Under the pieces are notes generated by a model, which did not search any database, had not been told where the DNA came from, and saw only the letters and a program-made list of their open reading frames with translations. Of a stretch of DNA of 64,000 bases, positions 37,088 through 48,057 are shown piece by piece (position 1 is the first letter of the stretch; the number at the start of each line of letters is the position of its first letter). The stretch covers positions 1-64,000 of the forward strand of contig NZ_JAAOCA010000013.1 in NCBI RefSeq assembly GCF_014694385.1. The letters run 5' to 3'. The position numbers were made by a program, and so were the translations under genes. This stretch comes from Pseudomonas typographi (lineage in GTDB: Bacteria > Pseudomonadota > Gammaproteobacteria > Pseudomonadales > Pseudomonadaceae).

Positions 37088-37408
37088 GTACTTCTCCAGC
37101 GGTGGCGCGGCATCCCGGGCACCGAACATAGCGGGTAAACATAGTTGTTGTTGTCCGCCGTTGACAAAAAATGTTCCTTTAAACTACGCCAACACCTCGC
37201 GACTGCACAACTGAACGATTTATGGGGATTTTGCTTTATAACGATTTACGGGGTCTATATGTTTTTCACGAGTTATGTTTTTTTGATCTGAACATATCCT
37301 CTTCTAGTTATGAGGTAATGAACAATAGGTATTTTGTTTGGTTGGGGGCGGTTCTTATAGTGCACCGCAGCAACGCGCACCCCTACCTTCGAGTAACCAG
37401 GCTGGCCC
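37088..37408. promoter_or_regulatory. AT-rich 321-base divergent region with direct-repeat MocR operator candidate
   Basis: A 14-base direct repeat, AACGATTTATGGGG (37214-37227) and AACGATTTACGGGG (37240-37253), differs at one position and is offset by 26 bases. MocR proteins such as GabR and PdxR bind direct rather than inverted repeats, so this is a good operator candidate. TTTATAAC between the repeats may be a -10 element, and TTGACA occurs at 37162-37167. The region is clearly richer in A and T than its flanks. No coding sequence recognised. Confidence 0.62.
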
Positions 37409-38329
37409 ATGAAGAAATACCTATTTTTACGCATTGGCTCGGCGCTGGTGACGCTGTGGCTGATGTCGGTGCTGGTATTCGTCAGCGTGCGTTTGATCGG
37501 TGACCCGACCCACCTGCTGCTGCCGCCCGAAGCCACTGAGCAGGATCGCCAAGCGCTGCGCGAGCAAATGGGGCTGACCAAGCCGCTGCCAGTGCAATAC
37601 CTCATCTATGCCGGCAACCTGCTCAAAGGCGACATCGGCACCTCGTTCGTGACCGGCCAACCCGCTACCGTAGTGATCGGCCCGCGCATCGTGCCGAGCG
37701 TGCTGCTGGCCGCTGCCGCGTTGCTGCTGAGTTTAGCGGCCGGGGTGCCGGCCGGCATCGTGGCGGCCTGCAACCCCGCAGGCGCTACGGCGAGAATCGG
37801 CAACTTGCTGGCTACCCTGGGCCTGGCCACACCTGCGTTTTTCGTGGCGCTGTTGCTGATTCGTTGGTTATCAGTGGACCTGCGCTGGCTGCCCACCAAC
37901 GGCTACGGGACGCTGGCCCACTTGGTCATTCCGGCGGTATCGCTGAGCCTGTATTCGGCGGCGGCGTTATACAAGCTCACGCAATCGACTATGGGCGAGA
38001 TCCTGCAGTCTGATTTCATTCGCTTTGCCCGCATCAAGGGTATCTCCCTGCGTTCGGTGATCTATAAGCACGCGCTGAAAAACGCCAGCTTGCCGATTAT
38101 CACCTTCTGCGCGTCGCAGTTCGGGCTGCTGATCGCTGGCGCCGTTTCGGTGGAAGTGATCTTCGGCTGGCCGGGCATTGGCGGTGCCATGATCGATGCC
38201 ATTTCCCAATTCGATTACACGGTCATCCAGGCCGTCGCGCTGATCGTGGTGCTGCTGTTCGTGGTCATCAATCTTCTCGTCGACGTCCTGTACGGCTGGC
38301 TCGATCCGAGGATTCGCCTTGCACATTAA
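37409..38329 (+). CDS. Peptide-type ABC transporter permease (DppB-like), second operon
   Basis: 306 residues, first gene of the long plus-strand operon. MKKYLFLRIGSALVTLWLM begins TM1. The GTSFVTGQPATVVIG segment and the EAA loop SDFIRFARIKGISLRSVIYK mark the family. It differs clearly from the DppB-like protein at 30032. It forms an inner-membrane channel with the next gene product. The ribosome site is weak. Confidence 0.89.
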   Translation: MKKYLFLRIGSALVTLWLMSVLVFVSVRLIGDPTHLLLPPEATEQDRQALREQMGLTKPLPVQYLIYAGNLLKGDIGTSFVTGQPATVVIGPRIVPSVLLAAAALLLSLAAGVPAGIVAACNPAGATARIGNLLATLGLATPAFFVALLLIRWLSVDLRWLPTNGYGTLAHLVIPAVSLSLYSAAALYKLTQSTMGEILQSDFIRFARIKGISLRSVIYKHALKNASLPIITFCASQFGLLIAGAVSVEVIFGWPGIGGAMIDAISQFDYTVIQAVALIVVLLFVVINLLVDVLYGWLDPRIRLAH

Positions 38330-39123
38330 ACGCTACATAGCGCCCACTTTTTTAGCCGCAGTGGTGTTCGTGGCTGTCTTCGCGCCTTGGTTACCGTTGT
38401 TCGATCGCGACGCCATCGACCTGGCGTCAGCGTTGCAACCGCCGTCGGCGAACCATTGGTTCGGCACCGATAACCTGGGCCGCGACACCTTTACCCGGGT
38501 CGTTTACGGCAGCCGCACGTCGCTGTCGATCGTGGTCGCAGCGGTGGGCGCCGGTGGTGGGCTGGGCTGCTTGCTGGGCCTGCTGGCGGGTTATCGCGGC
38601 GGCTGGTTCGACGCCATCATCATGCGCGCCGCCGACCTGCAGTACAGCCTGCCGCCGGTGATTCTCGCATTGGTCGCGACGGTGGCGCTGGGCACGGGCA
38701 TGGCCAATTTGGTGATCGCCATTTCGCTGGCGACCTGGCCGCGTTTCGCCCGCATCGTACGCGCCGAGGCGTTGCATTTGCGCCAGCGTGACTTTGTATT
38801 GTTAGCGGAGCTGGGCGGGGCCTCGGTGGCGCGGGTGTTGTTGCAGCATTTACTGCCCAATATGCTCAACACGGTGATGGTGCTGGCCACCTTGGACATC
38901 GGTTTGGTCGTCACGCTGGAGGCAACCTTAAGCTTCCTCGGGTTAGGGGTGCAGCCGCCAGACCCCTCGTGGGGCACAATGATCGCTGACGGCCGTGCCT
39001 ACCTGAGCCAGGCCTGGTGGCTGACCGCGTTGCCGGGGGCGATACTGGTGGCGACGATTCTCGCGGTCAATACCACCAGCCATCTCTTGCGCCAACGCCA
39101 AGACGAGCGCATGGAGGTGGCCT

Positions 39124-39131
<8 letters not shown>
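38319..39131 (+). CDS. Peptide-type ABC transporter permease (DppC-like), second operon
   Basis: 270 residues. Start is TTG 38319, inside the end of the previous gene, with GAGG eight bases upstream; no ATG fits. WFGTDNLGRDTFTRVVYGSR and the EAA loop HLRQRDFVLLAELGGASVARV identify it. The N-terminal cytoplasmic extension is short compared with DppC of E. coli. Overlaps on both sides (11 and 8 bases) show translational coupling. Confidence 0.88.
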
Positions 39132-40121
<990 letters not shown>

Positions 40122-40125
<4 letters not shown>

Positions 40126-41072
40126 GTGCGTTTATTTCCATAACCGACGTGCACAAGGTCTATCGGGTGGGCGCTGGCATGCTCCGTCGTGGGCAGGCAC
40201 TGCAAGCGGTGCGCGGGGTGTCCCTGGCCGTGGCCAAGGGCGCTAGCTATGGGCTGGTCGGCGAATCCGGGTCGGGCAAAAGCACCCTCGCGAAAATCGT
40301 CATGGGCGCCGAGCGACCGAGTGCCGGCACGGTGCAGATCGATGGGCGCCTGATGGACGGCCGCGCGAGCGCCCTGAGCTGGTTGCGCACGTGCCTGCAG
40401 CCGGTGTTACAAGACCCTTACGGCTCGCTCAACCCAACGTTTTGCGTACGCCAATTGGTCGATGAGCCGCTACGCATCCATCACAAGGGCCTCAGCGCGC
40501 GCGAGTTGACCCTGCGCGTCAACACCCTGCTGGCGCAGGTGGGTTTGCCGACCCATCTGGCGCTGCGCCACCCTCGTGAGCTGAGCGGTGGGCAAAAGCA
40601 ACGGGTAGCGATCGCCCGAGCCTTGGCGCTGTCACCGCAGTGCCTGGTACTTGATGAGCCCGTTTCCGCGCTGGACGTATCGGTGCAGGCGCAGGTGCTC
40701 AACCTGCTCGATGACATGCAGGCCGAGCGTGGCCTGACCTACCTATTGATTTCCCACGACTTGGCCGTGGTGGCGCACATGAGCGACCACGTCGGGGTGA
40801 TGTATTTGGGCGCATTGCAGGAGCAGGGGCCGGTGGAGCAGGTGCTCGCCGCGCCGCGCCACCCTTATACGCGCGCCCTGATCGCGGCCGCGGAGCCAGT
40901 ACGTGGTCGCCTTGCCGAGCCTTTGCAAGGTGAGGTGCCGTCGCCGCTGGCGCCGCCCAGCGGGTGTGTGTTTCACCCCCGCTGCCCAGCTGCCTCGGCG
41001 CGCTGCCGGCGCGAGGCACCACCCTTGCGGCAAGTGGCCCAGGGGCATTGGGCCGCTTGCCATAACGCCTGA
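40122..41072 (+). CDS. Peptide-type ABC transporter ATPase (DppF-like), second operon
   Basis: 316 residues; ATG 40122 overlaps the previous stop (ATGA). Walker [13 protein letters not shown]-loop DPYGSLNPTF, signature SGGQKQRVAIARAL, Walker [12 protein letters not shown] and ISHDLAVV are intact, with the C-terminal PPSGCVFHPRCPAASARC. It powers the importer together with the DppD-like protein. Confidence 0.9.
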
Positions 41073-41108
41073 GCGAATTTCGATGACTGATGCGTATGTG
41101 GGGAAAAC

Positions 41109-42695
41109 ATGACGGACAACAACATAGCCAATGAACGCTTGGATGAGCGTCGCCGCAATGTGCTCAAGGCGGCGGCAGCCCTCGCCGGTGTCGCCGCGTT
41201 CGGTGGCATGCCGAGCGCCTGGGGCGCACCGGCCGAAGCACCGGCGGTGGACACCGATACCTTGGTCATCGGCCTGGACAAAGGTTTCGTCAACCTCAAC
41301 GGCGTGGTGGCTGGCACCGGCGACTCGGATCGCTACACCCTGCAAGTGTTCGACCGCCTGTATGGGTTCGATGCCCAAGGCACGTTGCAACCTAGCCTGG
41401 CCACTGCTTACGAGATCGCCGCCGATGGGTTGAGTTACACCTACCGTTTGCGCCCCGGCGTGAAGTTTCACCACGGTGGCGTGGTGAGTGCCGATGACGT
41501 GAAGTTCACCATGGAGTTTGCCCTGGACCCCGCCAACAAAAGTGCACGGCGGGCCTTTTTTGCGCCCTATGTCGAGCGTGTCGACGTACTGGATGCCGGT
41601 ACCGTGTGCTTTCGTTTGCGTAAGCCCGATGGTGCCTTCCACAACAAACTGGCGGGCTATTTGCCCATCATCCCGCGTAACTATGGCTCGCCGTTGCCGG
41701 CGCTGGAGTTTTTCGCGCGCAGCCCCGTGTCGGCCGGCGCCTACCGCGTGGTGAAGTTGAGCGCGGATGGGAACCTGCTGGAACTGGAACGCTTCGAGGA
41801 TTACTGGGGCCCGAAGCCCGCCATCAAGCGTATCGTGTTTCGGGCGATCAAAGACGCCAGCAACCGCGTCAACGCGCTGCTGGCGGGGGAAATCGACCTG
41901 ATCGTGGGCGTACCGGCGCAAGATTTCGCGCGCCTGAACGCCACCGATAATTTTGTCGCGGTCGCTAATCCGGTCGCCGCGCCATTGTTCGTACGGCCCT
42001 ACACCAGCGACCCGCAACTGCCGCTGGCCAATGTGCAGGTGCGCCAGGCGCTGAACTATGCGCTGGACAAAGACGCGATCATTAAAACCGTGTTGCAGGG
42101 CATCGGTGAACCGCTGGCCAGTGGTATTTCCCGTTATTACCCCTATGGCGCCGATGCAACGTTGGAACCTTATCCGTACTCCCCGGCAAAAGCCCGCGAA
42201 CTGCTGGCCGCGGCGGGTTTTGCCAAGGGCTTTACGACCAAGCTGTTGATTTCCAGCGACAACCCTAAGGAAGTCGCCGAGGCGGTGGCCGCCTATTGGT
42301 CGCAGGTGGGCGTACAGGCGCAAATCCAGGTGGTCGATTACGCCACTTGGGTGCTCTGGAACGACACTCGCCGCACCACGCCCATGACGGTGCAGCAAGT
42401 GGCCAACGCCATCTACGACCCCTCGCACCCGGTAGGCGGGCTGTTCGTCAAAGCCGGCGCTTGGTCGGACTACAGCCACCCGGAGGTGGAGGCGCTGTTT
42501 GCCGAGGCCAGCCACACCGCCGACAGCGCTGGGCGCGGTGCGCTTTTCCAGCGCATCAGTCGCATCCTCCACGACGATGCCGCGGCGATTTTTATTTCCG
42601 AAATCCACCGCGTTTATGGCCGCAAAAAAAACCTCCAATGGGCGCCGACCCGGGGTACCGCCGCGTTGCGCTTGAACGAGGCGCGCTGGGTATGA
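41109..42695 (+). CDS. ABC transporter substrate-binding protein (family 5) with a Tat-type signal
   Basis: 528 residues. The N-terminus ERRRNVLKAAAALAGVAAFG is a twin-arginine signal (RR-x-x-LK), cleaved near AWGAPAEA. A family 5 peptide/nickel-type binding fold follows: TLVIGLDKGFVNLNG, LRPGVKFHHGGVVSADDVKF, then QVRQALNYALDKDAI. Tat export suggests folding or ligand loading before export, whereas the binding protein of the first ABC operon (31020) uses Sec. The ligand is unknown; the downstream oxygenases argue for a non-peptide organic compound. Confidence 0.88.
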   Translation: MTDNNIANERLDERRRNVLKAAAALAGVAAFGGMPSAWGAPAEAPAVDTDTLVIGLDKGFVNLNGVVAGTGDSDRYTLQVFDRLYGFDAQGTLQPSLATAYEIAADGLSYTYRLRPGVKFHHGGVVSADDVKFTMEFALDPANKSARRAFFAPYVERVDVLDAGTVCFRLRKPDGAFHNKLAGYLPIIPRNYGSPLPALEFFARSPVSAGAYRVVKLSADGNLLELERFEDYWGPKPAIKRIVFRAIKDASNRVNALLAGEIDLIVGVPAQDFARLNATDNFVAVANPVAAPLFVRPYTSDPQLPLANVQVRQALNYALDKDAIIKTVLQGIGEPLASGISRYYPYGADATLEPYPYSPAKARELLAAAGFAKGFTTKLLISSDNPKEVAEAVAAYWSQVGVQAQIQVVDYATWVLWNDTRRTTPMTVQQVANAIYDPSHPVGGLFVKAGAWSDYSHPEVEALFAEASHTADSAGRGALFQRISRILHDDAAAIFISEIHRVYGRKKNLQWAPTRGTAALRLNEARWV

Positions 42696-42780
42696 GCAGG
42701 CCCTGCGTAACGCTGAATAACACCGCCAGCCTGCCACGGGCGGCAGGCGATTTCTCGATGATGACTTTGACGGCACGCCA

Positions 42781-44232
42781 ATGAACACTCTGGATCTTCT
42801 GCAACAACGCGTCGCCGACGACTTGCGCCTGTTGGGCCAGCCGCCGGAAAACTGGGTTCCCGACCCGATGGGCACCGACCATGATGTGGTCGTGGTCGGG
42901 GGTGGGCAGAGCGGGGTGGCTGCTGCCTTCGCACTGGCCCGTGCAGGTGTGACCCGCACCAGCGTGATTGAAAGCCGCCCGGCCGCGGCCACGGGCAGCT
43001 GGCGCGCTAAGGCGCGGATGCTCAACTTGCGCACCGCGAAAAGTAATGCCGGCCCAGACCTCGACATTCCTTCGTTGACCTTCCGCGCATGGTACGAAGC
43101 GCAACACGGGCGAGCGGCGTACGACGAGTTGCCGCGGATTCCTACCGCCGAATGGGCGAGCTATCTAGAGTGGCTGCGCGAGCAGGCCGGGATCGCGGTG
43201 CGTTTCGGCGTCGAGTTGCTGCGCATCGAGCCCGACGCCGGAGTGTTGCGCCTGCATTTGCGCCGGGGCGAGGCGCGCTTCACCGAGACGACGCGCAAGG
43301 TGGTGCTGGCCACGGGGATTGTCGGCAGCGGCGAGCCCTTTATTCCACAGCCGGTGACCGAGGCGTTGCCGCCGACACATTATGCGCACACGGATACGCC
43401 GATCGATTTCGCCGCCCTGGCCGGGCGCACTGTCGCCGTGCTGGGCGCGGGCTCGGCGGCGTTCGACGCGGCCGCTACGGCGCTGGAAGCAGGCGCAGCT
43501 GAGGTTCATCTGTATTGCCGCCACCCGCGCTTGGCGGCCGCGTCGAACATGGGCACGCTGAAGTACATGGCCGCCCAAGAGAATTTCGCCAACCTGGCCG
43601 ACCCCTTGCGCTGGAAACTCGCCTGGCATTTTCGCGAGCGCTCCCCAGGCCCTACCCCGGAGGTGGTGGCGCGGGCAACGCGCTTCGACAACTTCACGCT
43701 GCATCTGGGCGCGGCGGGCTTATCCGTCGGCCTTGACGGCGGGCAGGTGCGGTTGCTCAGCCGGGGCCATGAGCTGCGCGCGGATTACCTGATCGCCGGC
43801 ACTGGCTACACCTGCGATTTGGCCCGCCGCCCGGAGCTGGCCGCGGTGGCGGCAGACATCGCGCTGTGGCGCGACCGCTACGCGATCCCGGAAGCCGAAC
43901 GGCAACGGCCGAACGCCACCTACCCTTACCTGGGGCCAGGTTACCAATTTCAGCAGCGTGAGCCCGGCAAGGCGCCGTGGGTGGAAAACATCTACTGCTT
44001 CAACTTCGCCGCCATCACCAGCTTCGGTCGCCACGTCGGCGATGTCGGCAGCATCCGCTATGGCATCCCACGGCTGGTCAGCCACTTGGTCAAAGACTTG
44101 TTCCTGGCCGACCTCGACCACCACGTCGCGCGGCTGTTCGCCGAGGTGCCGGATGAACTGCAGTACGCGCAATACGCCCATGCGGTGCATACACCCGCCT
44201 CGCCGGCAACCCTCCAAGGAGACCTCTCATGA
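42781..44232 (+). CDS. FMO-like FAD/NAD(P)-dependent monooxygenase or oxidoreductase
   Basis: 483 residues. First dinucleotide motif HDVVVVGGGQSGVAAAFALA (about 33-52) for FAD and a second, RTVAVLGAGSAAFDAA (about 217-232), for NADPH, in the arrangement of flavin-containing monooxygenases. I do not see a clear FxGxxxHxxxW fingerprint. The C-terminal third contains YNFAAITSFGRHVGD-like sequence. It lies 85 bases after the binding protein and overlaps the dioxygenase by four bases. Likely N- or S-oxygenation, or Baeyer-Villiger type insertion, on the imported compound. Confidence 0.78.
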   Translation: MNTLDLLQQRVADDLRLLGQPPENWVPDPMGTDHDVVVVGGGQSGVAAAFALARAGVTRTSVIESRPAAATGSWRAKARMLNLRTAKSNAGPDLDIPSLTFRAWYEAQHGRAAYDELPRIPTAEWASYLEWLREQAGIAVRFGVELLRIEPDAGVLRLHLRRGEARFTETTRKVVLATGIVGSGEPFIPQPVTEALPPTHYAHTDTPIDFAALAGRTVAVLGAGSAAFDAAATALEAGAAEVHLYCRHPRLAAASNMGTLKYMAAQENFANLADPLRWKLAWHFRERSPGPTPEVVARATRFDNFTLHLGAAGLSVGLDGGQVRLLSRGHELRADYLIAGTGYTCDLARRPELAAVAADIALWRDRYAIPEAERQRPNATYPYLGPGYQFQQREPGKAPWVENIYCFNFAAITSFGRHVGDVGSIRYGIPRLVSHLVKDLFLADLDHHVARLFAEVPDELQYAQYAHAVHTPASPATLQGDLS

Positions 44233-45134
44233 CCCTGCTCGCCGTTGCGCCCCCCCTCGATGCCCGCCCGCTGACCGTGCGCACCGGCGCAGAAATTCAT
44301 GGCGTACGCCTGGCTGGTGATTTGCCAGACAGCACCGTCGCGGCCATTCGCCAGGCCCTGCTAAAACACAAAGTGATCTTTTTTCGCGGGCAAGGGCACT
44401 TGGACGAAGCGGCCCATGAGGCATTCGCCCGTCGCCTGGGGCCGCTGCAGCCCCATCCGGCACGGGCAGCGGTGCAAGGCACCCAGGCAACCTTGAACCT
44501 GGACAGCCGCGATACACGCTCCAGTACGTGGCATGCCGACTTGACGTTTCTCAACGCGTTTCCAGCGTTGTCGGTGTTGCGCGGCGTGGAAATCCCTGCA
44601 CTGGGCGGCGATACGCTGTGGGCTAACACCGCGTCGGCCTATGAGCACCTGCCGGGGCCGTTCAAGGCATTCGTCGATTCGCTTTGGGCGGTGCATAGCA
44701 ACGTTTACGACAGCAGCGCGTTGATACCCGCCGGTTCCACCACGGCCGCGGAGTTTCACGCCCAGTTGTCGAAAAAGCGCGTGATCGAAACCGAGCATCC
44801 GGTGGTGCATGTGCACCCTGAAACCGGCGAGCGTTCATTGCTGCTTGGCCATTTCGTCAAACGCCTGGTGGGTTTCAACAGCCCAGACTCCGCGCGCTTG
44901 CTGGCCATCCTCCAGGACCATGCAGTGGCTCATGAAAATATCGTGCGCTGGCGCTGGCAGCCGGGTGACGTGGCCATCTGGGACAACCGCGCCACGCTGC
45001 ACAAAGCCGTCGACGATTACAACGACGCCCCGCGCATCGTGCGCCGCGTAACGGTGAGCGGCACGTTTGCCACGGCCGTTGACGGCGCGACCAGTGTGAC
45101 CCGGCAATCGGCCGACAGCGCGGGGGTGGCATGA
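44229..45134 (+). CDS. TauD/TfdA-family Fe(II)/2-oxoglutarate dioxygenase
   Basis: 301 residues. Iron ligands WHAD (His102, Asp104) and His258 in RATLHKAV, with Arg272/273 of RIVRRVTV binding 2-oxoglutarate, are intact. The N-terminal GAEIHGVRLAGDLP and FFRGQGHL segments are those of TauD and alkylsulfatase AtsK. It hydroxylates a carbon next to a heteroatom (S or O), so that the product falls apart to an aldehyde plus sulfite or sulfate. Taurine, sulfonates and sulfate esters are family substrates; which applies is unknown. Confidence 0.87.
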   Translation: MTLLAVAPPLDARPLTVRTGAEIHGVRLAGDLPDSTVAAIRQALLKHKVIFFRGQGHLDEAAHEAFARRLGPLQPHPARAAVQGTQATLNLDSRDTRSSTWHADLTFLNAFPALSVLRGVEIPALGGDTLWANTASAYEHLPGPFKAFVDSLWAVHSNVYDSSALIPAGSTTAAEFHAQLSKKRVIETEHPVVHVHPETGERSLLLGHFVKRLVGFNSPDSARLLAILQDHAVAHENIVRWRWQPGDVAIWDNRATLHKAVDDYNDAPRIVRRVTVSGTFATAVDGATSVTRQSADSAGVA

Positions 45135-46351
45135 ATTTTTCGCTGAGCGCCGAACAGGCGCGGGTGCGCGAACTCGCCCGCGACCTGGCGCGCGAAGCGT
45201 TCGCGGCGCGCGCCAAGCATTATGATACGCACGCGCAAGTGCCGCTTGAAAACCTCGCGGACCTGCGCAGCCACGGCCTACTGGGGTTGGTCATTGGCCG
45301 CGACGTGGGCGGTGCCGGCGGAGGTATCCAGGGCGAAGACCCGTTGGCCTACTTGTTGGCCCTAGAGCAGATTGCCCAGGTGTGCTTGGCCACCAGCCAC
45401 TGCCTGCAGGTGCACTGCCATGCCGCGCACTATATCGACCAAGCCGGTAGCCGTGAGCAGCGAGAGCGTATCCTCGGTGACGTGATCACCAACGGCGCGC
45501 TAATGACCACGCTGGGCAGCGAGCCTGGGCGCACCGCGCGCGGCGCGCGCAATCAGACCACGGCGCAGCCGCGCCAGGGCGGATGGCAACTGGACGGGGT
45601 CAAGAATTACGCGACATTGGCCAGCGCATCGACGTACCTGCTAGTGCTGGCCGACTGCGAAACCGACGGCCGCGTGGCGGCGCCGGATGGCCAGATATTT
45701 CAGCACGGCGAGCGGGTAGCCCTGGCCGTCACCGTGCGCACGCCCGGGGTGAATGTGCTCGAAGGTTCTTGGGACCCGCTCGGTATGCGCGCTGCCGTCA
45801 GCCCGACGGTTAGCTTCGACGGCTGCGCGGTAAGCTGGGCGAACACCATCGGCGGCTCCAATACGCACTTCAGTGGGCACTGGTCGGTTAAAGCCGACCT
45901 GGGCTTCGCTGCCCAGTACGTCGGCGCCAGCGAAGGCATCCTCCAGCGCGCGCTGGCGGCGGTCAATCGCCGTGGCACCGCCGGTGATGCCCATGTGCAA
46001 CGCCACCTGGGGCGTTTGCGCTTTGCGATTGACGGTGCCCGTGGCCTGCTTTATCGGGCGGCATGGTTATGGGCGCAGGGCGAAGAGGGCATTGCCGCCC
46101 AGGCATCGCTGGGGGCCAAGCATCAGGCCCTCGTGGCTGCCCAGCAGTTGTTGGAGGGGGTGGTTCAAATCGTCGGCCCCAGCCACTTTGCCGCAACGTC
46201 GGTGCTGGCGCGCCAGTACCGCGACCTGCGCTTTTTGAGCATGCGCGAACACCTGGACCGCACGGCCGCGCAGGTCGGCGCCGAGCTGCTGCAAGGGCGC
46301 GCGCCGCTGGCCAGCGAAGCCACACTCAAAGCCCTCGAGCACGGAGCCTGA
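45131..46351 (+). CDS. Acyl-CoA-dehydrogenase-fold flavin monooxygenase (DszC/SfnB-like)
   Basis: 406 residues; ATG 45131 overlaps the dioxygenase stop. The fold is read from FSLSAEQARVRELARDLARE, GLLGLVIGRDVGGAGGG, GVKNYATLASASTYLLVLAD, then DPLGMRAAVSPTVSF. It lacks the usual C-terminal acyl-CoA dehydrogenase ending YxG-S-x-EI-Q, which fits the FMN-dependent monooxygenase branch (DszC, SfnB, dibenzothiophene/dimethyl-sulfone metabolism). FMNH2 would have to come from a reductase elsewhere. This supports an organosulfur or other heteroatom substrate for the operon. Confidence 0.8.
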   Translation: MNFSLSAEQARVRELARDLAREAFAARAKHYDTHAQVPLENLADLRSHGLLGLVIGRDVGGAGGGIQGEDPLAYLLALEQIAQVCLATSHCLQVHCHAAHYIDQAGSREQRERILGDVITNGALMTTLGSEPGRTARGARNQTTAQPRQGGWQLDGVKNYATLASASTYLLVLADCETDGRVAAPDGQIFQHGERVALAVTVRTPGVNVLEGSWDPLGMRAAVSPTVSFDGCAVSWANTIGGSNTHFSGHWSVKADLGFAAQYVGASEGILQRALAAVNRRGTAGDAHVQRHLGRLRFAIDGARGLLYRAAWLWAQGEEGIAAQASLGAKHQALVAAQQLLEGVVQIVGPSHFAATSVLARQYRDLRFLSMREHLDRTAAQVGAELLQGRAPLASEATLKALEHGA

Positions 46352-46352
46352 A

Positions 46353-47132
46353 ATGAGCACAGTTAACCTATCGCCACCCGCGCCAGCAGGCATGCCCGAG
46401 CAGGAGTGGTTGGCCCGGCTGGACCTTGCGGCAGCGTACCGCTTGGGCGCGAAAATGGGCTGGAGCGACTTGCTGGGCACACACTTTTCGGTGCGCGTAC
46501 CCGGTACCCGTGACGACTATTTGATCAACCCCTATGGGTTGTTTTTCGAGGAGATCACCGCCTCATCGCTGATCCGCATCAACACTCGCGGCGACGTCAC
46601 TGGCCAGCAGGAATACGGTGTAAACCGCGCGGCCGACGTTATCCACGGGGGGTTATACGCAGCGCACCCGCAGGCACAGGCCGCCATCCACCTGCATTCC
46701 GTGGCCGGTACCGGGGTCGCCAGCCAGAACGGTGGTTTGCTGCCCGTGTCGCAGAGTGCATTGATGATCATGAGCCGGGTGCGCTACTACGATTACACCG
46801 GGGCAAAGCTGGACCGGGAAGAATGCGCGCGCATGGCCGTTACACTCGGCGACGGGCAGATATTGATGTTGCGTAACCACGGCACGTTGACCGTTGGCGC
46901 GAGCCTGGGCGAAGCCTTTGCCTTGATGATGCGCCTGGAACGCGCGTGCGCGATCCAATTGGCCGCGCAGGCCGGTGGCCAGGTGCACGCCATTGAGCAA
47001 CGGTTCATTGACGAGAGCATTCGCTTCGGCAGCACGATCTATTCCGAACAGAGCTGGTCGCCCCACGCCCGGGTCGAATGGGCAGCGCTGCGGCGCAAGA
47101 TCGATCGGGAGGACCCGGGCTATGCCGCCTGA
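46353..47132 (+). CDS. Class II aldolase/adducin-family protein
   Basis: 259 residues. Zinc ligands HLHS (His113, His115) and RNHG (His176) and the Glu in FFEEIT (about 66-67) are those of fuculose-phosphate-type aldolases. The NPYGLFFEEITASSLIRIN stretch is typical of the bacterial family of class II aldolases in oxidative catabolic operons. It starts two bases after the flavoprotein gene. It could carry out aldol cleavage or decarboxylation of an oxidised intermediate. Confidence 0.85.
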   Translation: MSTVNLSPPAPAGMPEQEWLARLDLAAAYRLGAKMGWSDLLGTHFSVRVPGTRDDYLINPYGLFFEEITASSLIRINTRGDVTGQQEYGVNRAADVIHGGLYAAHPQAQAAIHLHSVAGTGVASQNGGLLPVSQSALMIMSRVRYYDYTGAKLDREECARMAVTLGDGQILMLRNHGTLTVGASLGEAFALMMRLERACAIQLAAQAGGQVHAIEQRFIDESIRFGSTIYSEQSWSPHARVEWAALRRKIDREDPGYAA

Positions 47133-48057
47133 ACGCCTTGAGGCGCTGGTGCTGATCGAATTGCCCGGGCACCTGCAGGAACGGTTGCTGAGCCACATGG
47201 CCGCTCGCTTCGAGCCTTCGGCCGAGCCGTTGCGCCCCACGGCGCAAAACGCCACGGTACAAGTGCTCTTGAGCAACGGTGCACGGGGGGCCAGCGCGGC
47301 GGATATCGATGCCCTGCCGGCCCTGGCGTTGATTTGCAGCATTGGCGCCGGTTACGAACATATCGACGTGGGCTACGCCCACAGCAAAGGCATTGCCGTG
47401 ACCCACGGCGCCGGCGCCAATGCCGAGATTGTCGCTGACCATGCGATGGCGTTGTTACTGGCCGTGGTACGCAGCATTCCACGCATGGACCGAGCGGCGC
47501 GCGCCGGGGCCGACCTGCGCACGTTGCCAGTCGATCCGGGGCTGCATCGCAAGCGCCTCGGCCTGCTCGGCGGCGGCCATGTCGCGGCGGCGGTGGCCAG
47601 GCGTGCCGCGGGGTTCGACATGGCGCTGGGTTACCACGCGCGGCATGACCGCGGGCAGTTGCCGTATCGGTATTTCGCCACGCCCTTGATGTTGGCCGCG
47701 TGGTGCGACGTGTTGCTGGTGGCGGTACCCGGCGGCATCGAAACGCTGCACATGGTTAACCTGGAGGTGCTGCGCGCGCTGGGGCCAGCGGGTTATCTGG
47801 TCAATGTCGGCCGTGGCAGTGTGGTCGACAGCCAAGCGCTGGCGGACGCACTTCGATTACAGCTTATCGCCGGCGCGGCATTGGATGTCTATGAAGGCGA
47901 ACCGCGAGCGCCGGCAGCATTGTGCGGTTTTCACAACGTGGTGTTCACGCCACATATTGGCGGCCGCTCGGAGCAGGCGGCCCTGGCACAAGTAAAGTTG
48001 TTTCTGGATAACGCTCAAAGGCTAAAGGACCGCCGCGATTTTATTAACCGGTTGTGA
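47122..48057 (+). CDS. D-isomer-specific 2-hydroxyacid dehydrogenase
   Basis: 311 residues. ATG 47122, inside the last codons of the aldolase gene with GGGAGGA upstream, is chosen over an upstream in-frame start that lies deep in that gene. NAD-binding motif LGLLGGGHVAAAVAR (about 146-160), and the catalytic triad Arg231 (NVGRGS), Glu260 (DVYEGEP) and His278 (TPHIGG), are all present. It interconverts a D-2-hydroxyacid and the 2-oxoacid. It fits as the step after aldol cleavage to a hydroxypyruvate- or glyoxylate-like product. Confidence 0.88.
   Translation: MPPERLEALVLIELPGHLQERLLSHMAARFEPSAEPLRPTAQNATVQVLLSNGARGASAADIDALPALALICSIGAGYEHIDVGYAHSKGIAVTHGAGANAEIVADHAMALLLAVVRSIPRMDRAARAGADLRTLPVDPGLHRKRLGLLGGGHVAAAVARRAAGFDMALGYHARHDRGQLPYRYFATPLMLAAWCDVLLVAVPGGIETLHMVNLEVLRALGPAGYLVNVGRGSVVDSQALADALRLQLIAGAALDVYEGEPRAPAALCGFHNVVFTPHIGGRSEQAALAQVKLFLDNAQRLKDRRDFINRL

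Noticed and set aside
40743..43067. 774-residue open frame on the minus strand
   Set aside because: It lies antisense to the DppF-like, binding-protein and FMO-like genes, all of which have clear family motifs; long antisense frames are a by-product of high GC at third codon positions.
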